10,361 bases of DNA from the NCBI GenBank assembly GCA_043781315.1, contig JAYWBR010000408.1, forward strand, positions 1 through 10,361, in the 5' to 3' direction. A program made the translations under genes and the position numbers. Origin of the DNA: CAIQOK01 sp043781315 (lineage in GTDB: Bacteria > Verrucomicrobiota > Verrucomicrobiia > Limisphaerales > CAIQOK01). Position 1 is the stretch's first letter; each line of letters opens with the position of its first letter. Below the pieces are notes generated by a model, which did no database searches, was not told where the DNA came from, and worked only from the letters and a program-made list of their open reading frames with translations. Positions 1 to 6,922 of the stretch are shown here, piece by piece.

Positions 1-1
1 C

Positions 2-565
2 GGCGACCAGACTCACTCCACGGTCATGCGCGTCTTTTTGGAAATGGTGGGCGGACAATATCAAGGGGCGTGCTTTCCGTTCCGTGAAGGATTTGATTCT
101 GGCAACCTGGCCCTGGAGTTTGCGAAGGATGGGTCACTGTTTGTTTTCGGGACCGACCGTGGCTGGGGCGCGCGCGGCGGAAAACCGTTCGCTCTTCAAC
201 AATTGAGCTGGACCGGCAAGGTGCCATTTGAAATTCAGGAGATGAAAGCCAAACCGGACGGATTTGAAATCTCCTTCACGCAGCCGGTGGACGCGGAAGC
301 GGCCGGCAAGCCCGAAGCATACGCCATCGAGACTTACACCTACATTTACCACAGCAGCTATGGCAGTCCGGAGGTGGACCAGACAGTTCCGAAGATCAAG
401 GAAGTCAGAGTGTCGGCGGATAGAACCAGCGCGCGCCTTATCATTGATGGTTTGGTGGAAGGCCATGTGCATGAACTGCATTTGCCGGGAGTTCGTTCGA
501 GCCAAGGTGAACCGCTCCTGCATCCTGCCGCCTACTACACGTTGAACCAGATCCCGTCGAAATAG
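2..565 (+). CDS. PVC-type membrane-bound dehydrogenase / glucose-sorbosone dehydrogenase-like protein, C-terminal part (5' end outside window)
   Basis: The frame is open from base 2 and ends at TAG 563-565, giving 187 residues. The ATG at 26 is internal, because conserved-looking sequence (GDQTHSTVMRVFLE) runs straight through it, so the gene begins left of the window. The visible part resembles the end of the large secreted beta-propeller dehydrogenase-like proteins common in Planctomycetes and Verrucomicrobia: a propeller strand region (QGACFPFREGF, DGSLFVFGTDRGWG), then WTGKVPFEIQEMKAKPDGFEISFTQPVD, a beta-sandwich-like tail, and an end AAYYTLNQIP. Family members are thought to be periplasmic oxidoreductase-like proteins, often fused to or encoded beside c-type cytochromes. 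No heme motif lies in this C-terminal part, and the substrate cannot be told. The gene converges on the minus-strand lipoprotein gene, with a hairpin between them. I am confident of the coding call and moderately confident of the family. Confidence 0.78.
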   Translation, partial: GDQTHSTVMRVFLEMVGGQYQGACFPFREGFDSGNLALEFAKDGSLFVFGTDRGWGARGGKPFALQQLSWTGKVPFEIQEMKAKPDGFEISFTQPVDAEAAGKPEAYAIETYTYIYHSSYGSPEVDQTVPKIKEVRVSADRTSARLIIDGLVEGHVHELHLPGVRSSQGEPLLHPAAYYTLNQIPSK

Positions 566-567
566 CG

Positions 568-599
568 CGGAAGCCCGGGCAACTTTGTCCGGGCTTCCG
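568..599. terminator. Strong hairpin between convergent genes, likely bidirectional terminator
   Basis: A perfect 11-bp inverted repeat (CGGAAGCCCGG at 568-578, CCGGGCTTCCG at 589-599) surrounds a 10-nt spacer. Inner G-U and C-G pairs (579/588, 580/587) can extend the stem to 13 bp and leave a 6-nt loop. It starts 3 bases after the stop of the plus-strand dehydrogenase and lies 12 bases past the stop of the minus-strand lipoprotein gene. No U-tract follows on either strand, so it is not a textbook intrinsic terminator. It may act as a U-less terminator or as a 3'-end stabilising structure. Confidence 0.7.
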
Positions 600-611
600 T
601 CGGAGCAAGTC

Positions 612-974
612 CTATTGGCCCTTTTGAATCCGCTCGAACAAAGCCTGAACCTTTTCCTTTTCGGACTCCGGCGCTCGAACCAGCAACCGGTTTCCACCTT
701 CGTCCAAAAGTACGGCTGCTGGCGGGTCTACGGTGATGCCGTTCTCCTTGAAGAAACGGACCATCATATCCTGGTTGGATTCACGCCCCTTAGGCGCAGC
801 GACACGCCGTAAATTGGCGGCAAAGGTCGCGGAATTGATGGGATACGAGCGGCTGAACAGGGAGACTCCCTGTGCCTGGCTGGCGTCGGCCGTCTCATTG
901 TTTTGCTTTTTGCAGCCGAGCCCGGCGGTGCAGAGCAATCCGAGGCTGACGGCAACTGTAAGAAGGGTTTTCAT
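612..974 (-). CDS. Small putative lipoprotein with secretin-N-like module
   Basis: The product is 120 residues. The N-terminus (MKTLLTVAVSLGLLCTAGLGC) is a signal peptide with a likely lipidated Cys21. The lipobox GLGC is imperfect, since position -3 is Gly instead of Leu/Val/Ile. A polar linker (KKQNNETADASQ) follows, then a compact domain at about residues 38-118: NSATFAANLRRV, SNQDMMVRFFKENGITVDPP, a strand NRLLVRAPE, and a helix VQALFERIQ. From memory, this order (TF..NL.., V..FF...G..., PP..., ..LLVRA, ...I..) resembles the short alpha/beta domains near the N-terminus of Verrucomicrobial secretin-like and TPR proteins. That is an inference from pattern, with no search behind it. The ATG at 974 is the only start that gives a complete signal peptide, and no Shine-Dalgarno precedes it. 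It lies 90 nt downstream of sulfatase 1 and could end the same transcript. Its function is unknown. Confidence 0.8.
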   Translation of the reverse strand: MKTLLTVAVSLGLLCTAGLGCKKQNNETADASQAQGVSLFSRSYPINSATFAANLRRVAAPKGRESNQDMMVRFFKENGITVDPPAAVLLDEGGNRLLVRAPESEKEKVQALFERIQKGQ

Positions 975-1064
975 AGTATGGTTTTGATTTGGGTGGGTGC
1001 TTGATTTGGAGTGATCCAGGAAATCTTGGCTATCCGTTTTCCAAGACGATGATTGTTTGTGATT

Positions 1065-2561
1065 TCATTTCAGAGGGATGACTTTGTGCCCGCTATCGGG
1101 TGGAACGGTGGGATGATCCGGGTTGAGAGTCGGCAGGAGGGCCTTCACAGTTTTGCGCCAGGCCACGAGTCGGGCGTGGAGTTGTTTTACGAGGTCTTGA
1201 TTTTCGGCGGCGACATTTTTGGCTTCGTTCAAATCGCTGCGCAAATTGAAGAGCTCGAGGCGTCCGTCTTCAAACCATTCGATGAGTTTCCAATCGCCGC
1301 TGCGAATTGCGCCGCACGGCCCGCCGCCTTGATTGCTGTAGTGCGGATAATGCCAGAACAGGTCGCGCCGCGGCGGTTCCCCGGCTTTGAGCAGGGGCAC
1401 GAGGCTCGCGCCGTCCTGATGCTGTTCCGGCAGCAGCGGAAGCCCCGCCAGTTCGAGCAATGTCGGATAGAAGTCCGTGCTCATGGCGGGAGTGTTGCAG
1501 ACACTGCCGGGCTTGGTTATCCCCGGTGCGCAAATGATCCAAGGCACGTGGATGCCGCCTTCATAAGGCCAGCCTTTTCCCCCGCGCAGCGGAAGATTGG
1601 ACGTAGGATAACCTTCCGCAGTTGAAAGCCCCCCATTGTCGGACATGAATACAACTATAGTGTGATCGGCGACTCCATTGCGTGTCAGCGCATCGAGCAC
1701 GCGACCAATCGCGGAGTCCATTTGTTCCAACATGGCCGCGTACGCGACGTTATTTTGAACGAGCCGCACTTTGGAGTCTCCCTCCTTGCCCCAGACATCA
1801 GGCGGCGCGGTCATTTTCTTCTTTTGATACTTCTCAATCAACTCCGGTTTGGCTCCCATCGGTATATGTACCGCGAGAAATGGCAGATAGGCGAAAAAGT
1901 GTTGGGCTTTGTGTTCGTTGATGAATTTAACGGCTTCATTGGTGATGCGCTCGGTGGTTTTTGGATCGTCGCGGTGACTTGGCAGAGGATCCTCACTGGT
2001 CGGATAATAGAACTGGTTGGTCCCGATGAGTCCGGGGCCGAAGCCCTGAGCGTTGGGCGAGAAACGACCATCGCCCAGATGCCACTTACCAGCAAAAAAA
2101 TTGGTGTAACCAGCGGCGCGCAACCGTTCCGCAATGGTAACCTCCTCCAATGCGAGGTGATCCTGATAGGCCGCTGGGAGCAATTTGCCGGTGCGATGGC
2201 CGCCCAGAAAATCAGTAATGCGGGTGCGGGGCGGATATTTGCCCGTCATGATGCTCGATCGGGTGGGAGAGCAAACGGAGCAGGCGGCATAGCCCTGGGT
2301 GAACCGCATTCCTCTTGCGGCCAGGCCATCAATGCTAGGCGTTTCGTAGAACGTTTTCGGGTTGTTCGCTCCAATGTCCATATAACCAAGGTCGTCGGCG
2401 AGGATGAATACAATATTGGGTCGCGAAGCAGCGGTGGCCTGGCTGGAGAGGAGGGGTGTAAGCCCGAGGGCGATTGATATTAACCTAAGGTGCGTTTGGC
2501 CAAACACGCACTCCTGACGGAGCCTCGACCGAAGCCGGTGCGATTCGTTCGGTATTTTCAT
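1065..2561 (-). CDS. Secreted S1-family arylsulfatase (sulfatase 1)
   Basis: This 498-residue type I sulfatase hydrolyses sulfate esters, probably on a polysaccharide, after export. Seen in the sequence: metal-binding DD at 56-57 (FILADDLGY); the formylglycine signature C97-S-P-T-R101 followed by SSIMTG, where Cys97 would be converted to formylglycine; GKWHLG at 158-163; VHIP around His232; SDNGG at 307-311; Lys329 in RGGKGWPYEGG; and a C-terminal subdomain with GDWKLIEWFEDG. These fit a Cys-type S1 sulfatase, close in style to SulfAtlas S1_16, though the subfamily needs a search. The hydrophobic signal core is residues 28-44, so the ATG start gives an unusually long n-region. A GTG at 2507 (codon 19), preceded by AGGAG at a short 3-nt spacing, would give a more ordinary 26-residue signal peptide. 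The gene starts 17 nt after sulfatase 2 ends, which suggests co-transcription. No maturase (FGE or anSME) is encoded in the window. Confidence 0.95.
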   Translation of the reverse strand: MKIPNESHRLRSRLRQECVFGQTHLRLISIALGLTPLLSSQATAASRPNIVFILADDLGYMDIGANNPKTFYETPSIDGLAARGMRFTQGYAACSVCSPTRSSIMTGKYPPRTRITDFLGGHRTGKLLPAAYQDHLALEEVTIAERLRAAGYTNFFAGKWHLGDGRFSPNAQGFGPGLIGTNQFYYPTSEDPLPSHRDDPKTTERITNEAVKFINEHKAQHFFAYLPFLAVHIPMGAKPELIEKYQKKKMTAPPDVWGKEGDSKVRLVQNNVAYAAMLEQMDSAIGRVLDALTRNGVADHTIVVFMSDNGGLSTAEGYPTSNLPLRGGKGWPYEGGIHVPWIICAPGITKPGSVCNTPAMSTDFYPTLLELAGLPLLPEQHQDGASLVPLLKAGEPPRRDLFWHYPHYSNQGGGPCGAIRSGDWKLIEWFEDGRLELFNLRSDLNEAKNVAAENQDLVKQLHARLVAWRKTVKALLPTLNPDHPTVPPDSGHKVIPLK

Positions 2562-2578
2562 GCTCGGTGTTTAACAAA

Positions 2579-4150
2579 TCATTCGAGGTCAGGAGATTTG
2601 GTTCTCTCCAACGGTGGCAGCGATTCTGGCGGGTCTTGCTCGGTCACTTTGAGTTCGGTGCGCAGGCGCTTCAATTCGGCGTGTAAATCCTTCTGGGCAG
2701 CGGCGTATGCAGGGCGATCATAGACGCTCAACAGTTCGTGGGGGTCCTTTTGCAGATCGAACAGCTCCCAGTAATCCACATCCGAATAGTAGAAGTGAAT
2801 GAGCTTGTAGCGGTCAGTCACGACGCCATAGTGCCGCCGTACTTTGTGTACGCCGGGATATTCATAGTAGTGATAATAGAAGCTCTTGCGCCAATCTGGA
2901 GGAGTTTTGCCTTTTAAAATCGGCACTAGGCTGCGGCCTTGGATGTCGCTTGGTATCGGTTGGTGGGCAGCTTCGAGGAAGGTGCTGGCAAAGTCTATGT
3001 TTGCGACCAGATTACTGTTAATGCTCCCCGGCTTGGTCACGCCCGGCCAGCGAATGAGCAGGGGAGTGCGCAGCGATTCCTCAAATATCCAGCGCTTGTC
3101 AAACCAGCCATGTTCGCCGAGATAGAATCCCTGGTCGGATGAATAAACGACGATTGTATTGTCTGCCAGTCCTTCGTCATCCAGATATTTTAGCAGGCGT
3201 CCAACGCTTTCATCCACTGACTTCACCGTTCCGAGGTAATCGTGCATGTAGCGTTGGTAGCGCCACCGGACGAGGTCTCGGCCTTGAGGATTCGCCTTGC
3301 GAAATTCCTCGTTGCGCGGTTCGTAATAGTCGTTCCACGGTTTCAACTGGGCCTCGGTCATTCCTGGCGGCGGAAGCAGCTTCGCATCAAGCGGGGTGAA
3401 TGTGTTCGCGATGGTCATGTCTTGGAGATGCTCAGCTGCGCCCCGTCCGGAGTAATTGTCAAAAAGCGTTTCTGGTTCGACGAACTTGCGATCACCGCTC
3501 CAATTCAAATTGTTCAAGTTCGGTGACCACTCGCGGTGCGGAGCCTTGTGCTGGCACATCAGCAGGAACGGCTTTGATTTGTCGCGCTTTTTCAGCCAAT
3601 CGAGCGAAAGATCGGTGATGATGTCCGTGATGTAACCCTCGCGCTTCAACTTTTCGCCCATTCGAATCATTGGTGGGTTGTAATAAATTCCCTGGCCGGG
3701 GAGAATGTCCCAATAGTTGAACCCGGTCGGTTCACTGTTGAGATGCCACTTGCCGATGACGGCGGTTTGATAGCCTGCGGCCTGGAGCAATTTCGGCATC
3801 GTCTGTTGCGAGCCGTCAAATTTGCTGCGCACATTGTCATAAAATCCGTTGACATGGCTGTATTTGCCGGTGAGCACGCAGGCGCGGGCAGGCCCGCAGA
3901 TCGAGTTGGGAACCAGGGACCGATGAAAGATCATGCCCTCTCTGGCGAGTCGGTCGATGTTCGGCGTAACGTTTAGCTTCCGTTCATCGCCATAGGCACT
4001 GATGGCCTGATAGGCATGATCGTCGGAGAAAATGAACACGATGTTGGGTGGCCGCGAGGCGGCTGACAAGTTTGCCAGCGAGAGCCGTAGTGCGAGCAGG
4101 CAAATAATTGCGCACAGTGCCCCGCCAGCAATGGACGGCAATTTATTCAT
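2579..4150 (-). CDS. Secreted S1-family sulfatase (sulfatase 2), GlcNAc-6-sulfatase-like
   Basis: The product is 523 residues. An N-terminal hydrophobic segment (residues 7-31) is a signal peptide or anchor. Catalytic features seen: DD at 43-44 (FIFSDDHAY), the formylglycine motif C85-G-P-A-R89 followed by ACVLTGKYSHVNGF, GKWHL at 133-137, HKAPH at 201-205, SSDQGFYLGEHGWFDKRW at 337-354, and a C-terminal section DYWELFDLQKDPHEL. The SDQG...GEHGWFDKR block and TMPKLLQAAGYQTAVIGKWHL match the style of N-acetylglucosamine-6-sulfatase-like and related S1 sulfatases (such as S1_11), not the S1_16-like sulfatase 1. The two sulfatases therefore probably have different sulfate positions or sugars as targets. 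The start ATG overlaps the fucosidase stop as ATGA (4147-4150), typical of translational coupling. No Shine-Dalgarno is visible. The exact substrate is not readable from sequence. Confidence 0.95.
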   Translation of the reverse strand: MNKLPSIAGGALCAIICLLALRLSLANLSAASRPPNIVFIFSDDHAYQAISAYGDERKLNVTPNIDRLAREGMIFHRSLVPNSICGPARACVLTGKYSHVNGFYDNVRSKFDGSQQTMPKLLQAAGYQTAVIGKWHLNSEPTGFNYWDILPGQGIYYNPPMIRMGEKLKREGYITDIITDLSLDWLKKRDKSKPFLLMCQHKAPHREWSPNLNNLNWSGDRKFVEPETLFDNYSGRGAAEHLQDMTIANTFTPLDAKLLPPPGMTEAQLKPWNDYYEPRNEEFRKANPQGRDLVRWRYQRYMHDYLGTVKSVDESVGRLLKYLDDEGLADNTIVVYSSDQGFYLGEHGWFDKRWIFEESLRTPLLIRWPGVTKPGSINSNLVANIDFASTFLEAAHQPIPSDIQGRSLVPILKGKTPPDWRKSFYYHYYEYPGVHKVRRHYGVVTDRYKLIHFYYSDVDYWELFDLQKDPHELLSVYDRPAYAAAQKDLHAELKRLRTELKVTEQDPPESLPPLERTKSPDLE

Positions 4151-5673
4151 TTGGCGACCGGTTGCTTCTCAGGTTGTAGATGTGCACGGAAAGCGTTCGG
4201 CTCGGCGTAAAGGCCGAACTCCGACAGCGCTGGACAAACAGAGGCGCGCGTGATGCGCAGGCGAACTTTCCAGGTTGTGATGTAGGCGCCGCGAATGAGT
4301 CGGCAGTTCCCAATACTCGTGCCGTTGGCGAATTCCACCCACGCGCCATTTTTCCACTGGTCCAGTGCAAAGCCCTCGATGCGTTGGCCGAGTGGCAGAT
4401 ACTCGCGAAGGCTGACCACGTTGAATGTCTTCGGTTTACCGAGGTCCAGAACAACTTGCGGCAAGGTGACGCTGTCATCGGTGGCCCAGTAAGTTTCGCG
4501 TTTGTGGTCGAGCAGGTTTTTTGGCGCAAATTCTTTGGCATCACCGCGCGTGTTGCTGGCGGTGAGTGTGGCCCCGTGGGCTAAATCTTTTGCGAAGGTG
4601 GCGTTTAGGATGCGACGAAATTCTCGCAATGAGGTGACATCATTTTCATGGATCTGGCCGCGCCGGTCAGGTGGGAGATTCAGGTTCAAGGTCGCGCCCC
4701 GGCCGACGGATTGGTAATAAATTTCAATCAGCTTTTCGGGCGTCTTTACCCGGTCATCTTCTTTTGCATGGTAAAACCAGCCGGGACGGATCGAGACATC
4801 GCACTCCGCCGGAATCCAGTCTGTTCCGGGGCGTTCTCCCGAGTTTAAACCTTTGGCGCTGCCGCCCGGGTAACGGCCCTCATTGTTGAGCGTGGTCCAG
4901 CAGGGATCGCCGGCCATTCCGCGCTCATTGCCAACCCAGCGTAGATCCGGACCGGCATCGCTGAACATGCAGGCCATCGGCTGAAGGTCGCGCACGAGTT
5001 GGTGGGTGTGGTCCCAGTCATAGAAAGTCTTGCCGTCAATTTCACGCTTTTCGTTGGCCCCGCCATAAAATCCGCTGCCGCCGTTGGCTCCGTCGAACCA
5101 CACTTCAAAGATGTCGCCGTAGTTGCTGAGCAGTTCCCGGAGTTGGTTGCGAAAATAGGTCAAATATTCAGGGCGACCGTAGTCCTTGCTGTTGCGATCC
5201 CACGGGGAAAGATACACACCAAACTTCAATCCCTGTCGGCGGCAGGCTTGCGAGATTTCTTTGACCACGTCACCCTTGCCGCTTTTCCACGGACTGTTTT
5301 TGACGGAATGTTCTGTGTATTTGCTGGGCCACAGACAGAATCCGTCATGGTGCTTGGCAGTGAGGATGAGCCCCTTCATCCCGGCCGCTTTGGCGGCGGC
5401 CACAAGCTGCCTGGCATCGAACGCGGTGGGGTTGAAAACTTTTTCCTCCTCACCGCCGAGTCCCCATTCCCGGTCCGTGAAAGTGTTCACCGTGAAATGG
5501 AGAAAGCCGTAAAACTCCAGCTCCTGCGTGCGAAGCTGCCGTGCGGTGGGCAGCGGACCAAACGGTTGCGGTGGCGGCACCGTGCCGGCGCGGATCTCGG
5601 CGGCAGACAGCAACAGTGTCAGTGCAGCGGCACAGGCTGCAGATCCTTGACGGAAGTTTTTGGATGCGGTCAT
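4147..5673 (-). CDS. Secreted GH29 alpha-L-fucosidase with C-terminal F5/8 type C (discoidin/CBM32-like) domain
   Basis: A retaining exo-alpha-L-fucosidase that removes terminal fucose from glycans. The ATG at 5673 is chosen because it gives a clean signal peptide (MTASKNFRQG, then a hydrophobic run, with a cut near Ala29). The frame is open 44 codons further up to 5805, but that extension is Cys/His-rich, unlike an export signal, and would abut the ThuA gene. From this start the protein has 508 residues: NTFTDREWG near 63-71; KHHDGFCLWPSKY from 107; WFDG at 192-195 with Asp194 as the expected GH29 nucleophile; WVGNERG with Glu250 and WIPAECDVS with Glu290 as acid/base candidates; and SVGRGATLNLNLPP at the barrel end. 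Residues about 361-491 form a discoidin-like beta-sandwich (LDHKRETYWATDD, VVLDLGKPKTFNVVSLREYL), probably binding sugar. The style suggests the alpha-1,3/1,4-specific GH29-B group, which needs confirmation. Its stop overlaps the start of sulfatase 2. Confidence 0.94.
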   Translation of the reverse strand: MTASKNFRQGSAACAAALTLLLSAAEIRAGTVPPPQPFGPLPTARQLRTQELEFYGFLHFTVNTFTDREWGLGGEEEKVFNPTAFDARQLVAAAKAAGMKGLILTAKHHDGFCLWPSKYTEHSVKNSPWKSGKGDVVKEISQACRRQGLKFGVYLSPWDRNSKDYGRPEYLTYFRNQLRELLSNYGDIFEVWFDGANGGSGFYGGANEKREIDGKTFYDWDHTHQLVRDLQPMACMFSDAGPDLRWVGNERGMAGDPCWTTLNNEGRYPGGSAKGLNSGERPGTDWIPAECDVSIRPGWFYHAKEDDRVKTPEKLIEIYYQSVGRGATLNLNLPPDRRGQIHENDVTSLREFRRILNATFAKDLAHGATLTASNTRGDAKEFAPKNLLDHKRETYWATDDSVTLPQVVLDLGKPKTFNVVSLREYLPLGQRIEGFALDQWKNGAWVEFANGTSIGNCRLIRGAYITTWKVRLRITRASVCPALSEFGLYAEPNAFRAHLQPEKQPVAK

Positions 5674-5811
5674 GAATATTTCAATTGTGGTTGATTTGCA
5701 AACGTCATGCAGCTTGGGCACTTGGGCAGCATTCGTCATGTAGGCCAATTGAGTTGGCCAACAAACGTGGAAGCACCACGCCGGCATCGTTCCGTGCGAC
5801 CGCATGCCTGA
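5674..5811 (-). promoter_or_regulatory. Fucosidase leader with short palindrome and tandem 8-mer; possible operator or promoter region
   Basis: This is the 138-nt gap between the ThuA stop and the preferred fucosidase start, the longest gap inside the enzyme cassette. It holds a perfect 6-bp inverted repeat, GGCCAA (5743-5748) and TTGGCC (5754-5759), around a 5-nt spacer; a tandem duplication of CTTGGGCA (5713-5720 and 5721-5728); and CAAATCAA on the minus strand (5691-5698), 17 nt before the ATG. The palindrome could be a repressor half-site pair or a small RNA hairpin. No convincing -35/-10 pair was found. The regulatory role is inferred from position only. Confidence 0.3.
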
Positions 5812-6828
5812 TCACTTGGTATCGGCAGGCAGCACGAGGTCAGCCGGCTTCACGCCCTTGCGGAATCCGCCAAAGCTGTAATTCGAGGGCTGGAAATCAC
5901 CGACGAGTCTTACATCAGCCGCCTCCGGCACTGCCATGCCCAACCCCCAGTAGACGCTGTTCACGAGCAGGCGACGCAAGTATTCGTCGCGCAAATCGGT
6001 CGCGCTTCCCATGGTGGTGCAGAAAACTTTGTTGGTATTGCCCGCTTCGTTTTTGTGGATGCGATACCAGGCGAGCGGCCGGTGCGGGCTGTTCTTGGTC
6101 GGGTGGGACGGAGCGTAGGGGGATGTCCCATCGAGGATGTCGGCGCGCACGAGGATGGTTGAATCCGCTTGCGGCTCTGTGTGGTAGCAGCCGGTGTCGG
6201 CGAAAATATCACCAACGCTGCGCAAGATCGGGTCGCTCTTTTGTGAAGCTTCGATAACGCCGTGGGTGGCTTCCTTGTGATTTTCTCCGAGATGCCCGAC
6301 CCAGGTTTCACCCAGAACCTGTCGGCCGAAGCCGCCCGGCCAATCCTTGCTGTTGTAAGAGTATTTGGCATAGGGGGCGTTGCTTTTGTTGTTGAACTGA
6401 AAGGCGTGGGTGCTGGTGCGCAGGGCGATGATCGGTTTGCCCGCGAGATAGGCGTCCACAAAATGTTTCATCGAGTCGTCAGGATATTTGCGAAAGCGCA
6501 GCATCATGAAAATCGCGTCGGCTTGGTCGAGGGCTTCTGCACCCGTGAGATTTCCCCCGGCGTTTGGATTGATGGTGCCATCCTTGGAGTCGAGCGAGAA
6601 AAGCACGGTGCATTTGAAACCGTGGCGCACGGCCAGAATCTTGGCCATCTGCGGCAGGCTTTCTTCGGAGCGATACTCCTCGTCGCCCGCCAGAAATACA
6701 ATGTGTTTGCCGACGCCTGGGCCGGACTTGCCTTCGTAAACCACCGTGTCTGCGGCCACCGCGCGATCAAGTGGCAGCGCCACCAGGCCCGTGCCGAGAA
6801 TAAGAACTGCAGCCAAAATATTTTTCAT
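5812..6828 (-). CDS. Secreted ThuA-like (trehalose utilization) domain protein
   Basis: With the ATG at 6828 the product is 338 residues, with a typical signal peptide (MKNILAAVLILGTGLVALPL, cut near Ala26). The in-frame ATG at 6873 would only add 15 residues ahead of this signal and is rejected. The mature part is one ThuA-like domain with a class I glutamine-amidotransferase-like fold: strand HIVFLAGDEEYRSEESLPQ from about residue 42, ADAIFMMLRFRKYPDD near 103-118, KPIIALRTSTHAF near 131-143, GCYHTEPQADST near 213-224, HRPLAWYRIHKNEAGNT near 249-265, then YWGLGM and the tail YSFGGFRKGVKPAD. Members are abundant in Planctomycetes and Verrucomicrobia, beside sugar dehydrogenases and glycan-degrading enzymes. 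The biochemical role is not established, and involvement in trehalose use should not be assumed. It lies upstream of the fucosidase on the same strand and probably belongs to the same expression unit. Confidence 0.92.
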   Translation of the reverse strand: MKNILAAVLILGTGLVALPLDRAVAADTVVYEGKSGPGVGKHIVFLAGDEEYRSEESLPQMAKILAVRHGFKCTVLFSLDSKDGTINPNAGGNLTGAEALDQADAIFMMLRFRKYPDDSMKHFVDAYLAGKPIIALRTSTHAFQFNNKSNAPYAKYSYNSKDWPGGFGRQVLGETWVGHLGENHKEATHGVIEASQKSDPILRSVGDIFADTGCYHTEPQADSTILVRADILDGTSPYAPSHPTKNSPHRPLAWYRIHKNEAGNTNKVFCTTMGSATDLRDEYLRRLLVNSVYWGLGMAVPEAADVRLVGDFQPSNYSFGGFRKGVKPADLVLPADTK

Positions 6829-6922
6829 AATTGAGTTGAGAGTAGGAGAGCAGGAAACCGCCCGCCCCGCCATACCTCAAGAGGGTTACTCCGGTCTGAG
6901 CTGAATTTCAGGCGCTGGCTGG

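Noticed and set aside
1025..1048. Inverted repeat TCTTGG/CCAAGA downstream of sulfatase 1 as a terminator
   Set aside because: Only 6 bp arms with a 12-nt or so loop, AT-rich base pairs and no T-tract on the minus strand; too weak to call.
1662..2477. 271-codon plus-strand open frame antisense to sulfatase 1
   Set aside because: It lies entirely opposite a sulfatase with an intact catalytic signature; its translation shows no recognisable domain, and GC-rich genes commonly give such long antisense frames.
4999..5694. 231-codon plus-strand open frame antisense to the fucosidase
   Set aside because: Shadow of the GH29 catalytic region; no signal peptide or known motif.
5674..5805. 44-codon N-terminal extension of the fucosidase from ATG 5805
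   Set aside because: The extension is rich in Cys, His and Trp, would bury the signal peptide, and the ATG at 5673 opens directly onto a typical export signal.
5812..6828. Assigning the ThuA-like gene to trehalose metabolism
   Set aside because: The family name comes from rhizobial thuA; secreted PVC members lack the trehalose transport and oxidation neighbours, and none is present here.
6829..6873. 15-codon extension of the ThuA-like protein from ATG 6873
   Set aside because: The signal peptide begins at the ATG at 6828; the extra residues have no signal-like character.
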